Assembly: GCA_910890315.1 (NCBI GenBank)
Contig: CAJVGD010000020.1
Location: forward strand, 248,001 to 312,000
Direction: 5' to 3'
DNA: 64,000 bases
Source: Serendipita indica DSM 11827
Lineage: Eukaryota; Basidiomycota; Agaricomycetes; Sebacinales; Serendipitaceae
Part shown: one piece after another, positions 1 to 11,355 of the stretch
Layout of the letters: each line of letters opens with the position of its first letter
Numbering within the stretch: position 1 is the stretch's first letter
Notes under the pieces: generated by a model
What the model was told of the DNA's origin: nothing
Seen by the model: only the letters and a program-made list of their open reading frames with translations
Databases searched by the model: none
Program-made: the position numbers and the translations under genes

Positions 1-129
1 CACTGGACCTACTCCTGCGCTGGCAGTTCACACACGGTCTGGCTCAAGCTCTGGTTCAGAGCGACTGCTCATCCGTGCAATCAAACGGTTGCACCTGACG
101 AATGTGGTGCGCATCTCAGACACCCAAGT

Positions 130-1527
130 ATGTCCCTTTCTCATCTGAGCTGGAACGACATACTGACAGACGCCGAGCGACCAAGCAATCGCCCAAGTCT
201 AGCGGCGCGCTTACCAGACGAGATCTTAATATCCATCTTTCGAAATCTTCAGAGGGCCCATGTCGATTCTGGATTCGTCCTCTCGGGCTCCCAAGAACCA
301 AAGGATGTTTTGCGCGCCACCCGCCTCGTCTGTAAGGCGTGGTACCCAGCCGCGACCGCAATCTTCTTTGAACGCGTGCAATTATTCGAGTGTAGGGAAA
401 TTGAGTTGTTCCTCGAACTCTTGAAAGATCCAGATGCGGTACACGTACGTTCGCTCGTGCGTACCCTCATCGTCCCCTCGCGCGTGGGGAATCGTATGCC
501 GAGTTGTCTACGACGCGATTTGGCAAAAATGGTCAATATGCTGGAGGATTTGAGGATACTGGACTTTACGTGCCCGGTTGCGGTGTTTGGCAACGTGGAT
601 GAGCGCAAGCAAACGGTGGATTACGCGGCTGAAGAGAGGCCATTTGTGCTACCCATCGCACAGGGAAAACACGCAAACCTGACGTCGTTGAGCATCCACT
701 CGGACGTATACAACCCCAGCACATTTCCTTACCTCCTCACGCACGCCTTTCCCCGCTTGGAGCATCTGGCGCTCGATGATTTTTGGCTCGCATACGATGT
801 TTCGCCACTCACTACCCCACCACTTACGCGCCTCAAACACTTTGAATTCTCGCGTGGGAGTTCGGTGTGGAGGCTTGACGAGTGGTTACTCGCGTGTCCC
901 ATGTTGCAAAAGGTTACTTTGCGCGGGACGGACATCTGCTCGAGTCCCCTCTCACCTCCACTGAAACTTTTTACCGAGGAGACAAGTCTCAAGACGCTCG
1001 AATTGATCGAGATGAACATTGCATGGGATGCAGAGACGCAGTTATTCCAATGGCTGGATGAGTGTCCCTCGATCGAAGAGTTGACGCTGGATGTCTCGAT
1101 GGACGAAAAGCTTACCACGCCTCTTAGCCACACCAGAAAAAAGGTTACTCTTCGATGGGGCCAGACGGATCTACCCGACAATATTCGGGGTCAAATTGAC
1201 CAACTCATCCGATTTTTCCCTGCATATGAGCACGAGATGATGTTCTGTTGTAAGCATCATCCTGGGCCGGCCCTCTTGGACGACCAGAAGATCTGGCAAA
1301 ATTATACAATGCAGCATGAAGTCTGTGAGTGTGATGGTGTGTATCCACAGTTTAAACTATCGCATTACTCTTACATTTCTACAGATACGAAGAAGGGTTC
1401 GTTTTGGAAGAGACATCTTCTATATCCACTCGCACTAAAGGCAGGACCCGTCGTCAGAAAATGCTTGACAAAAGACGAGTATGATATGCTTCTCTGGCAA
1501 CTTCCCATCTTGAAGTACATCTGGTAA
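130..1527 (+). CDS. F-box-like leucine-rich protein
   Basis: Probable F-box-type protein, a candidate substrate receptor of an SCF ubiquitin ligase. After about 28 residues the N-terminus carries the F-box-like motif LPDEILISIFRNL, followed by RLVCKAWYPAA, which is the usual second half of the F-box. The rest is a leucine-rich body with the family signatures VRSLVRTLIVPSRVG, a basic patch ending in GKHANL and LDEWLLACPMLQ. The open frame is continuous (465 codons), but 1325-1384 has clean GTGAGT and ACAG ends and is exactly 60 bases. It is therefore probably an in-frame intron, giving about 445 residues; paralogs have an intron at the same place near the C-terminus. The C-terminus ends in DMLLWQLPILKYIW and may be a divergent form of the tryptophan tail seen in the paralogs. 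The F-box call rests on motif shape, and the substrate is unknown. Confidence 0.75.
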   Translation: MSLSHLSWNDILTDAERPSNRPSLAARLPDEILISIFRNLQRAHVDSGFVLSGSQEPKDVLRATRLVCKAWYPAATAIFFERVQLFECREIELFLELLKDPDAVHVRSLVRTLIVPSRVGNRMPSCLRRDLAKMVNMLEDLRILDFTCPVAVFGNVDERKQTVDYAAEERPFVLPIAQGKHANLTSLSIHSDVYNPSTFPYLLTHAFPRLEHLALDDFWLAYDVSPLTTPPLTRLKHFEFSRGSSVWRLDEWLLACPMLQKVTLRGTDICSSPLSPPLKLFTEETSLKTLELIEMNIAWDAETQLFQWLDECPSIEELTLDVSMDEKLTTPLSHTRKKVTLRWGQTDLPDNIRGQIDQLIRFFPAYEHEMMFCCKHHPGPALLDDQKIWQNYTMQHEVCECDGVYPQFKLSHYSYISTDTKKGSFWKRHLLYPLALKAGPVVRKCLTKDEYDMLLWQLPILKYIW

Positions 1528-1657
1528 TCTGAACTCTCACCTCTTATCATCCGTGGACAGTCACGATTTGTAGTGTATTCGGGGTTCATTATGTACAGTT
1601 TGATACGAATTATGGCCAGGTTGAGATGGAACATCTTTGAGAGCAACTACCAACATG

Positions 1658-3006
1658 CTACATAACCTGATTGTCATCCCAAGCATCCATGACTCGCTTG
1701 TCCGTAGTTCGAAATTTACGCCGCTTTCGAGCCCTTTTACCCACCTCTCTAGACCAACCGGGATCGGGAGAAGCAGTTTCATCCTCTACCACAAGTTAGC
1801 ATCCAATGATTGAGAAGTCGAACACCTTGCTTACCATTCATGTCATCTAATATCTGGAACCGTACATTGATCCCATAAGTACTCGATAGCGCAAGAAACC
1901 GACGACCGTTCAACTTGTACCACGAATCTTCGGAAAAGACAATGATAACAACTTGTGAGACTGTGGGACCTCTTGTAAGATATTCATTCCACTGCCATTG
2001 TGCAATGCCGTTTTGAGATTCGCCCGATGACACGACGTCGATCCACAACTCATCTATGTGTAATGAAATGGCCTGATAGTGGGCTTTTAAAAGGTTGCTG
2101 GATATGTGAAGTGAGCGCATCGAGACACACGAGGTGAACCACTGCCGGAGAGAGCGGACACACTCGTTGGTGATCACAAGTTCGAGGCGAATGGTTCTCT
2201 GTTTGGAGAATATGCTCGGTGTCCAGTGCGAGAGTTCCTCATACGATGTGATTGCCATGGTCGTGAGATTTGGGAGCCTATAGAGCCAACCATCCAGATC
2301 AGCTACGTTTCTACATTGATTAGTGCTAATCTCCTTTAATTGTATCAAGTTGGGAGTGTATGCTGCCCCTTGGGTGAAGCCGAGGAGCGTAATGCGCTAG
2401 AGGGTGAGGGATCGTAGATTGCCAAATGAAGCGACAATCAAGGATAAGTCGACAGGCCTCCAGATATAATTACCATAGATTGTAAGTCTCTGTATGCTTC
2501 GCTGTTGGGGTGCCTCCACTGGGAGAACAACTGGCGGTCCATGCCGCTTTCTTTGCGGATTCAGTAGCCTCATTGGGGTACTGAGATTTTGTAGACTTGG
2601 GATGAGGATCAGCCTACAGATGAGATTCCAGACTACTGGTGGACTCTCCACGATATAGAACCGGCATGTAATGTTCAAGCCTTGTATCAGAGGCCGTAGA
2701 TGCGGATAATTTCGAATTGTAGTGTAAAGTGACGACATTTTTCGAGCCGTATCGATGGCAATCGATCTGTATAATGTACGCATCGCCGGCCAATACCCTT
2801 GAGAAAGTTAGACAAATACCAGTAAAAGGACTGCACCTACATAGTCTAGATATATATGGGAGCAAATTCCAGCTTTCTCTGTCCTGCTTGCGATATATTG
2901 GTTTTGAATTATGGCATACGGGTCGTATGTGAAACGCAGAATGTGTTTCACGACCTCTAATGGCAATTATTCTGTAAGTGAAGGACTCTAGAGTTGCTAT
3001 CAGCAC
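1658..3006 (-). pseudogene. Broken F-box-like gene with an in-frame stop
   Basis: This is a decayed member of the same family. The reading runs from a poor F-box exon containing ESWNLLPYISRLCRC (near 2845) across an intron to TLYRSIAIDTARKM and YPHLRPLIQGLNI, then on through the leucine-rich body to about 1822. A TAG at 2397-2399 interrupts the frame between RSLTL and RITLLGFTQG, and both sides lie in one frame, so this is a single nonsense change. A terminal exon (GT near 1828, branch GCTAAC, AG near 1781) gives a short C-terminal tail ending DAWDDNQVM at 1658, the counterpart of the AWDWA tail in the 25,661 gene. The F-box half is much more eroded than the rest. Read-through or a sequencing error at the stop cannot be excluded. 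Confidence 0.65.
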
Positions 3007-3626
3007 TGCTAATTGGAGGCTTCCAGCTTTGGGCGCACAGTTTTGCCGTCATGAACAGTTTTTTCCCGTCCCCACACCGCTTTCTCTGTCCAAGAATTTC
3101 GGGCCATGATCAGAAGACTGAGCGCCCACTTCGCAAGACGAGCGGTGTGGACCAAGCCGTGACAGTTCAATCCCTCGTAGCCTTTCACCATAGCCTTTCG
3201 CAGAACTCGAGGTGCTCTGCCAGTCTTTTTTTGGGTATATAATATTGTGCTGTACCTTGACAAATATAGTACATCAAACTCGTTTGGCCATGGAGAAGAG
3301 TTGCCACTCGCCTCTAGTCGATTGCAGACACCCTTTCTCACCCTGTATTATGTCTCAGAGTCTATTACTTTCAGAAAGACAGTTGGCACTTGTATTGATC
3401 ACCGTCGTTATGGTTCGCATGGGCGCGGGAGATAGTAGCAGAGGCTAACATGCACATCTTTAAATATTCGGTCCAGGATTACTCCCATCGAGCATATTTT
3501 CTTCTCTCCTTCGTTTTTAGTCTTTCTTCACGGCCTGGTGCCTCATGTGAGTCCTTTGCGCTGCAAACGTCCCAATGCACTTACACTCGCCGGTCCTTGG
3601 TTTCGCGCGCTACAGCTTGATCAATT
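3007..3626. other. Intergenic, no gene seen
   Basis: Only short overlapping frames lie here, with no recognisable protein. A TATA-like stretch sits near 3235-3244 and a pyrimidine-rich stretch near 3500-3530 precedes the small secreted protein gene. Confidence 0.5.
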
Positions 3627-3971
3627 ATGTATATTTCTACCATTCTCACGGCTTTACTTTTCTGCGTTTCGCTTACTGTTCCCAACGTTCTCGCTGCACC
3701 ACTCCCCAAAGGAGGTGGCCACGGATCCAGTAGTCACGGTAGTAGCCACACATCTAGCAGCCACGCATCCGGTGGTCATTCATCTACGGGAAATAGTGGC
3801 GGATCTGTATCGGGCTCTCGAATTCATGTGGCCAAGACAGCTTCTTCGGCAGCGAACCTTATGCAGGCCGCGAACGGGTTAACAGAGCAACGGGCGAGAA
3901 GTCATAGGAATCGTCGTCGTTCGCAGGATGAGGCTACAAAGGCTCAGAAATCCTCCTCAAATAAAGCCTGA
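3627..3971 (+). CDS. Small secreted Gly/Ser/His-rich protein
   Basis: This is a 114-residue single-exon protein that I do not recognise. It begins with a clear signal peptide (MYISTILTALLFCVSLTVP, probable cleavage after VLA near residue 23). A low-complexity segment of Gly, Ser and His follows (roughly residues 29-66, repeats of GSS, HTSSS and HASGG). The C-terminal third is strongly basic and Gln/Arg-rich (RARSHRNRRRSQ) and has no cysteines. Secretion is inferred from the leader. It could be a cell-wall protein or an effector-like small secreted protein. The lack of cysteines argues against a disulfide-rich effector, and the histidine-rich stretch could bind metal. The start is the first ATG of the frame. 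Confidence 0.6.
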   Translation: MYISTILTALLFCVSLTVPNVLAAPLPKGGGHGSSSHGSSHTSSSHASGGHSSTGNSGGSVSGSRIHVAKTASSAANLMQAANGLTEQRARSHRNRRRSQDEATKAQKSSSNKA

Positions 3972-4189
3972 ACTTCTTAACGTTACAATCCCGGCGTATC
4001 ACATTTCCATTTAGAATAGATTCCTGATAAGTAAAGGTGGTTGTACCCCATGGCCCTGAGTTACAAACACTAGCCAGTCTGGCTTCGAGTCTTAGGTTAC
4101 CGCTGTTTGCCTCTGAACCGAGTGGATTATTCTTTCGTGCCGGATCAAGTACACGCATAAGGGCATACGCATTTGACTCTCGGAATAAT

Positions 4190-5666
4190 TTAACCCCGAG
4201 TCCATTCCCACTTGAGCAGATTTATCGCATCCTTCCGTGAAGATGTACTTGAGCCGCGTGGCAAAGATATCAGGCGCTCCTTCAGCGCCGATGTGCCTTT
4301 ATCATGTCAAAGGCGTCCTAGCAGATTTCATAGATGACGACGAACCTTGTTGACACCTGCAGTTTGCCTCGTTTATTGTCAACCTCACACCAGCCTCTCC
4401 AAACAAGATCATCAGCCTACTTGTGTGATTTTGAACCCACTTGTCATGCGCGCATCGTCGTAACTCAAAGTACCTGATATACGGATGAGTGAATAAGAAC
4501 TTCTGGAAAGGTTCAATAGAAAGATTATCGGATGGGAGGGCTGTGAGAGCAATCCATTCCAGTTGAGAGGCTGCGCGTAATGGCTTCTCCGAGGAAAAGA
4601 GATCCCAGGACACAGATAGTATCCGAACAGAGGAGCACTGCGTGAGCCATGTCCCTTGGTATACTTTGGAAGGCGGGAACATTTGCGTGAGAGTAAGTCG
4701 AGTGATCTTGTCCTTCTGGAGGATAGAAATGGGTGGGATATTAGTAGTCGAATCGGGAAGCTCGGTGTAGCAGAGTACGAGGTCTGTGAGAGCCGGACTT
4801 GCTACAAGCCATCGATCCATTTGGATTATCGCGCTCCCTCCAACTACATGCAAGTAGCGCAATTTTGAGAGCACGGGGACCTTCTCGGGGTCGATTTCCT
4901 CTCGAAGGCAGAATCCGTTCAGAGAGAGAAACGTGAGTTGAGAGAAACCGTAGGCGATGCCGAGTGGAAATATGGACTCTTCCTTTGTCTCTGTATAGAG
5001 TAAAAGGTACTTAAGTCGACTATGACGACCGGGAGACACTGGAATAAGGTAATGGTTCCCAGTGTACACACCTCCTTTGGTGAACCTCGGGTCCGTAAGG
5101 AAAGGACAAGTCACATAGAGGTGCTCTAGTGACTCGGTTAAGTGGATTATTTTCACAAATGCTTTGACCAACAAGTCGGGGCACGGGACACCAACTCGAG
5201 CTGGCAAAAGCAGAGACTTGACGAGTGATCGAAGATGAGGCCGTGTCTGCAGCGTTTCGAGGAAACGGAATACACACGATACACGCGGAAACTCGATGGT
5301 CTCGTACGCGACCTTTGTAAATGGTCCGTACCAGCTCTTGCAGACAAGCGCCATGTTGTATATCCCTTTGGTTACCGCAGGTCGAACGACGATTGGATTA
5401 CGTTCGACACGCTCTATGCATCTGAATATCTCGACGAGGATCTCTGTTGGCAGTCTGGTGGCCATGGTCGTATTAGGCGCTGGTTCGGAGACGATTATCA
5501 AAGTTGGCGCAGATGTGGAATGCTTCGCAAATAGTTAGAGACATCAAGCATAGGAGCTTCATCTTACCGCTGCTGAGCGCACTCTCAATGTGGAGAGCAA
5601 TCGTCTATGATTACTGGACCATGGTTTATGTTTGCCTTGAATCGAGTGGGCTCCTTTGCCGTTCAT
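4190..5666 (-). CDS. F-box-like protein, clade with WEW tail
   Basis: I built a three-exon model of 460 residues. Exon 1 is 5568-5666 (ATG at 5664-5666, basic leader containing RRLLSTLRVRSAA). Exon 2 is 4346-5522 and holds the F-box-like motif TRLPTEILVEIFRCIERV, then MALVCKSWYGPFTKVAYETI and the leucine-rich body. Exon 3 is 4190-4296. The introns are 45 and 49 bases, and the second uses a GTTCGT donor just after a Cys-x-Cys motif (NCRCQQ). The tail exon ends LLKWEWTRG. All exons join in frame, and the same layout occurs in the paralog at 15,226-16,797, whose leader also contains RLLSSLKRRSKS; this is the main support for the model. The body is very close to that paralog (YETIEFPRV, VFRFLETLQT). 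The protein is probably an SCF adaptor of unknown target. A model without the leader would start at the ATG ending at 5465. Confidence 0.8.
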
Positions 5667-7469
5667 AGCTATATCGATCAAATGCTCGACAAGCGATGAG
5701 TTGAGAGGAAGAAAGGTTTGTCAGGGTTTAGGCTTCAATCCCCGGCGCCTATTATATTTGCGACCATCAGACCGCCATTACTGGTATATATTTGCTACGT
5801 ATTCATGCTTTCTGACTGGAAACCGAATGTCATATCCTCGCGCAGCGTGAACCTTGACGCCGCATTGGCGACTGGATGCTCCTCTGCATTATGATCTACT
5901 GCTTTCGACTCGCCAAGTGGTTGGTGCAAATTCCAATCATGAGCTTCGTTTCATACATTGTTACCACCATTGCTATTCTTTTACTGACTTTCTATGTCGT
6001 CCAGCGCGGGGTGACTGTATTATTGGCGTTCCTGACGCTCAAGTCTCTCCCCTTGAGCGTATATAAGGGTATAGACTGGCCAAATTTCCTCCCCCAGTGT
6101 CGTTGGCACCGGTGACATTGTTTAGGCATCCCTACAAGAGCGTCCTCCTCACTAACGAATTCCACCCATTGTTGTCACATTGGGCCAGTATCAACAGTGC
6201 CAGTCTCCATCGACGCTCCCTGCTTGGTGATTGGTCAAGGGCAATCCGGAAATTTATTGTGCTTTAATGACAGGATACCCCTACCTTCATGGCTATTGTA
6301 CTTGCTATTGTCGAGTCGTGATATTATTTCGAAACAGGTATACTTGGGCAGGTTCAGTGTTGAGAAGCCAACGATGCCGGCCGACCTGTCATATCCGCCG
6401 GTGGAAATGCAACCGATCAGGACTGCTCCCGTTGGCTTGTTACTCATCTCCCTATCAAGGTCTATTGGTTCGTCTATTCATACCCAGTGTACAATCAAAC
6501 TTGTTGGATTCTAATACTGATCGAGTTTGGCGCAGGTAGCGCGCTCAACCAATGCACCCACCCAATTCGACACCTTGACCCTGCGTGGAGTGATCGCCGT
6601 GTGTATGAGCGCAGCGTCGAGTGCGGATCTAGATTGTTGCAAACTTCCGAATTTCGATGGGGGGGTTGCTGTTGTGACGTCGTGGCTGACGATGATGACG
6701 AGACGGCGGTATAAAAACTGGTCAATTCTGGTCACCATGTACTTGAATTCCTCCTAAAGATGATCTCGCGTACCATCAGGCTTGCCGCGGCCCGCTCGAC
6801 ACCAACAATTAGGAATGCAAAGAGAGGAGGAGCGAGACATGTAACGACCAATGATGGGCCCAGCGCTTCACCGGGTCCCACATCGAATATGTATATTGTA
6901 TGTGTATCTCGATTACGTGAAGACACCGAGTAATTTATTGCTAGATGGGCGCTATACTGGTCGCTGTCCCAACAGTATGTTTGATGAATCTTTCAGATCA
7001 TTTGTAATAACCCAACGTAGATCGTGTACATGGTTGGCCGCTCGTCGAGCAAGCACGGGACAACATAGCTTTCGAGGCCACGACGCAGCCACCTGGCCAG
7101 AAGATGGGTAAACAACGCGACGAGGTGGTTGGAGGAAGGAGTGGAAACTGAGTTGTGATTTTATCTCGAATTTTTGATGACCGGCGGTGGTAATAGCCTA
7201 GCTGAGAATAGCACACTGTAGCCAATCGTACGTTTCGACTGTAAGAGAAGGGATGCACGCGCCATCAGCGAAGCCCGTGTGGAAGCTGGAATCTCATTCA
7301 ATCCCCACTCAATGGCAGCAGTCCTGGTCTGGTCTGTTCGCATCCCCTTGGACCGCTACCTCTTCGCTACCTTTCGTGTTGGTCTCGTCTGCCGTGTTTT
7401 TCCTACGATTCTCGTCACTTTCTATACACCCCTCGCGCTCATTCCAGCGAGCGTGGATAAACGGACTCA
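5667..7469. other. Intergenic stretch with one gene remnant
   Basis: About 1.8 kb without an intact gene. Apart from the membrane-protein remnant at 5876-6115 only short frames without family features are present. The last 150 bases are pyrimidine-rich and contain a TATA-like TCTATACA near 7420, probably the promoter region of the transporter gene. Confidence 0.5.
5876..6115 (+). pseudogene. 3' fragment of a multi-pass membrane protein gene
   Basis: The last 55 or so codons match the C-terminus of the membrane protein encoded at 54,474-56,083. Here the reading is QRGVTVLLAFLTLKSLPL then YKGIDWPNFLP; the counterpart there is GRGITMVLALQTLAVLPL then YRDVEWSDFFP. The hydrophobic segment before it also corresponds. 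No upstream exons of the family were found, so this is a truncated copy. It shows that the family has moved or been duplicated across the locus. Confidence 0.6.
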
Positions 7470-9845
7470 ATGTCGGGCTCGCCGCCCGCCTCCGAAATCC
7501 ACGAAAAATTCACTCCAACGCTTGATGCGCATCCGGGGTCTCATGACTACACCTCAAGAGTAGCGCCGGCATCAGGCGACGGCTCCAGACGAGATCAAAA
7601 GGAATTTGTCGACGAAAAAGATGCAGCACACGCGTCGCCATTATCTGGGACAACCGTCGTAGACCCGGAAGATATTCAAAGAACTGTGGAGGGCGGAGAT
7701 GTTGCAAGCGCTGAAGAAGACGATGGACGACCTACCTTGCAAGGGCGGCGGCTTTACATGCTCATTGGGTATGTCAACTCCCATCATATTTCTTACATAT
7801 ATCTGATTTCTGGTAGTGGAATCGTGTTCTGCGTGCGTATTATTCATACTCTTGGCAAACCTGAATTAACGTCTAAGCGACGTCTGTTAGTCGATGATCA
7901 TCGCACTCGACCAGACTATCGTCGGTACGTTTCTTCCAGCAAGTTTCACTTTGATTATCGACTAACAAACGTCCAGCGCCGGCTCTGCCCATCCTCAGCT
8001 CGCACTTTGACGCGCTCGCCCAGCTGCCCTGGGTTGTCAATGCTTTTTTCCGTGCGAGCTGTCCCTCTGATCCCCGCATGAACTGACATTCGTCCTCTAG
8101 TCGCGCAAGCGACCAGCACCCTCACCTTTGGACAACTTTACACGATATCTCCACCAAAGCTGACGTTCCTCTCCACCATCCTCATCTTCGAGATTGGCTC
8201 CGCCCTCTCGGCTGCCGCTCCCACTTTTGCCCTCCTCGTTTTTGGTCGTGCGATTAGTGGGTTTGGTGCTGGTGGCTTTGTCGTGGGCATGCATACCATT
8301 GTTGGCCAGGTCGTTCGCCTAGAGGATCGAAGCTTGCATTATGCGAGTCTTGGTGCTGTATTCACTAGCGCTAGCTTGTGCGGGCCTGCCTTGGGCGGCG
8401 CTTTTACAGATCGTCTGACATGGCGCTGGTGTTTCTGGGTATGTTTCATTCCCTATGGATTTGTCGACTCTGATCATGTGTAGATCAACCTCCCTATTGG
8501 TGCAATTGTGCGTCTTTCTATCTCTATCTTACCCGCGTTGACATCCGCTTCGTATAGGGTGCCACAGCTGTATACTTTGCTCTCCCGTCGTACCCTGTCC
8601 GACTCCCACTCAGTCTCCGACTAGAAGGGACACCTCAGCAGTCAAATTGGCAAAGTTGGCTTAGTCGTCTACGCGCGGTTGACTGGATAGGAAACGTTCT
8701 GAGTCTTGGTATGACTACCTGTCTCACCTTGGCACTTCAGTGGGGCGGAGATGTATTCCGATGGAATAGTCCAACGATGCTTGCATTGCTCATACTCGTG
8801 CGTCCTTCTTCCTCCGCCAACCATCCACTCACGCGCTTTGCCCAAACAGTCTCCTACTCTCCTCGTCATCTTCCTCGGATGGGAGCTGTATCTGTCCAAA
8901 CACTATAATTCGGTCACGCCCTCGGCCCAACGGCGCTCGCACCCGATGGTACCTCTCCACCTCTTGACGAACCGAACGGTCTGGGGCTCGGCACTCGCCG
9001 GGTTCTTCCAAAATGTTCTCTTCGGGGTCACTCTCACGTATCTTCCATTACTCTATCAAGTCTACGGCTACTCGCCATTAAAATCTGGCGTGGCGATTTT
9101 GCCATTTATGATTTCGAGCGTCGTTGCGCTTTCGATTGCAGGTGTGTTGATATCACACTGCAACCTCTGGTGTACTAAGATCTGATTCTAGGCATCCTGG
9201 TCAAACGTATTGGATATTATAAGATTTTTGTCGTCTTGGGGCCATGGCTCGCTGCAACGGGTGCTGGACCGTTGATCAAGCAAAGACTATTGGATACACG
9301 TTGGTTACTCGGATGGCAGATTCTCATGGGCACCGGCTTTGGCATGGCGTTTCAAAATACGAGTGCGTCTTTTCTCCGACACACCCCTGTTCACCATTTC
9401 TGACTTTTCTGCAGTAATGGGCGTCCAAGCCGAGTTTACAAATGATCCTCAACTCATCCCGCAAGCTACATCTATCGTCGGATATTTCCAACGGACTGGG
9501 CCAATGATCGGCGTTTCGTATGTACACACTTCCATAATCTTCGTTTGCTGATCCTGTTTTAGGATTGCAGGCACCATTTTCATCAATACGCTCACCTCTC
9601 GCTTACGGACACTCGCGGCGCAAGGCGTGCTCCCTGCCGCTTCTATTGATCGCATTCGACAATCCGTTACGGCATTGTTCGATACGACTCTTCTCGCGTC
9701 TGACGAAGTGCGACAGCAAGTCAAGGATGCGTATATTGGGGCGGTGAGGACTTCGTTTGTCGTAGTCTTGCCCGCGTGTATCGTCGCGGGATTCGTTGCG
9801 TTTGGGATTCGAAACCATAATGTTCGTACCAGGGGCCGGCGATGA
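7470..9845 (+). CDS. MFS drug:H+ antiporter (DHA2-like, 14-helix type)
   Basis: Eleven exons join in frame to 624 residues: 7470-7768, 7817-7832, 7891-7924, 7977-8051, 8101-8438, 8484-8507, 8558-8797, 8850-9141, 9192-9362, 9415-9517 and 9563-9845. All introns are 45-58 bases. A hydrophilic acidic N-terminus of about 90 residues precedes the first helix. Family motifs are IALDQTIVAPALP, LPWVVNAFF, the helix 4-5 segment GRAISGFGAGG and ASLCGPALGGAFTDRLTWRW, which is motif C of the antiporters (Gly-Pro-x-Leu-Gly-Gly) followed by the WRWCFWINLPIGAI signature. A QLYTISPPK stretch replaces the usual GRxxD loop motif, so that motif is degenerate. The protein probably exports toxins or drugs at the plasma membrane. 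No biosynthetic genes adjoin it, so the substrate is unknown. Confidence 0.9.
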
Positions 9846-10324
9846 CATCTGGCCCCACTTTGGAGGAGCCTTTCAGTGGAAAGGAAGGAACGTCCTGTGG
9901 AAAGGACGACGACAGAGGGATGCGGTGCCGAGTTGACGACTTTGTTGCATGGTATTTTTGTATTTCTAGCTCCGAACTGCTCAATGAGCGTCGTATATGC
10001 GTATAGTAGATATATTACATAGCCTCCGTTGTTTTAGATCTGACCGTGTCAACGCCGACGACGGATCAATTTCTTGAGCCATTGACCTTATCACAGAATT
10101 AAACTACTCAATGGCCCTCAAGCAGACTAATGGCGGAAGTTTCTGGGCGCTATTTCGTAATGGAGGACCAGTTGTGTGGTCGAACCAGATAGTAATGCAC
10201 TTGGCAAATAGGCATAGATCAATCTTCCGCCGAAACTCGTGTCCGAAATATTGAGCTATATCCAGCAGCCCTTTAGGGACGCATCCCTGGACCCGCTCCG
10301 TTCGCTCGCACTCGTCTTTGGTCC
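9846..10324. other. Intergenic, no gene seen
   Basis: This is the 3' flank of the transporter gene and the approach to a decayed F-box-like gene. No recognisable coding unit is present. Confidence 0.45.
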
Positions 10325-11355
10325 TGGTACGCGCCTGCACAGACAGCCCTGTACGCACACGTCGCTTTCCCGCGCATAAAGTCCGCATTCAGATTTCACG
10401 ACACACTCCTGCGGTATCCGCATCTATGTACACTGGTAAAACGGCTCGACCTTCCTGGACGTCTTGGACCCAAGTGCCCAGAACAGCTCTGGGCTTTATT
10501 CGCACGAATCATTGCCTTGGGTGGAAAACTTGGAGTCACTGGGGACTATAGTGCACTTGCTAAGCTTTCGGCACTTGTCCAAGTCGCTTTCTGCTTCCAA
10601 ATGTCTCCAGTTGAATCAATACCTTTTCCCCGTCCAGTCGTATCAGCATCCAAACTTCAAGTCGCTGACACTCTACGCAAACTTTCCTGTTGAAGATGTT
10701 GGGTGCAAGCTGTTGCCGTACATCTTCCTATTAGAGACGCTCGAGCTCAAGGGCTTTCACTTGCTCGAGCCTCTATCCCCTCTACGACCACAGTACTCCC
10801 AAATCTCAGGGCTTTTATCGCAAATCCTGGGTCAGTAATCGAAGCGTTCGACGAATGGCCAGTTGCCCCAACCTCGTCAAGGTCCATCTCTTTGACATCA
10901 CTGCCCCCGAGAGTGCTGGGCTGGACGTCAAGCCGCCGTTTGCCATCCTGCGCTCGGGGAAAGTAAAAAGATTTTGGCTGGTATACAAAGGATTGGGGCA
11001 CAATCCTATATAGCATGCTACCTTGGTTTGTCCATCCGTCGCTAACGCGCACCCTTCAGCACCTTTGCGTGTACGGCTCGACATTCATTTCATATTGTCA
11101 CATCCTACCAGTGGATCTTCTTCTTTTATCCATCGTGCTGCACCCAACCTCTTTCGGACGTTTAGCGCGTACTTTTCGAGCGCCGACACGGTCAAGACGC
11201 TCGATATTGGCTGGTGTAGACATACCCAGTGGTTTATAGGTAACCAAGTGAGGCTAGCGACCTGGCTGGATCAGTTTGGAGTCGAGTTGGAGTCGACTCA
11301 ACGCCTATGCGTTTGCGAACATGAGTATTTGCTACTCTGCATCGATATGAGCTGA
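10325..11355 (+). pseudogene. Decayed F-box-like gene
   Basis: Family segments occur in order but in changing frames. The first is TALYAHVAFPRIKSAFR then YPHLCTLVKRLDLPGRLGPK with CPEQLWALFARIIAL (about 10,330-10,560); these match LYASIEIRTYKQ, YPHLRKLIKGLHLP and CPLEVYRLFCQIIHL of the 19,957 gene. Leucine-rich pieces follow (FKSLTLYANFPVEDVG, LLETLELKGFHLLEPLSP near 10,640-10,790), then GKVKRFWLVYKGLG near 10,960 and SADTVKTLDIGWC near 11,180. At least three frame changes are needed to follow the match, and no F-box exon or terminal tail was found. It is old compared with the other broken copies. Confidence 0.6.
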
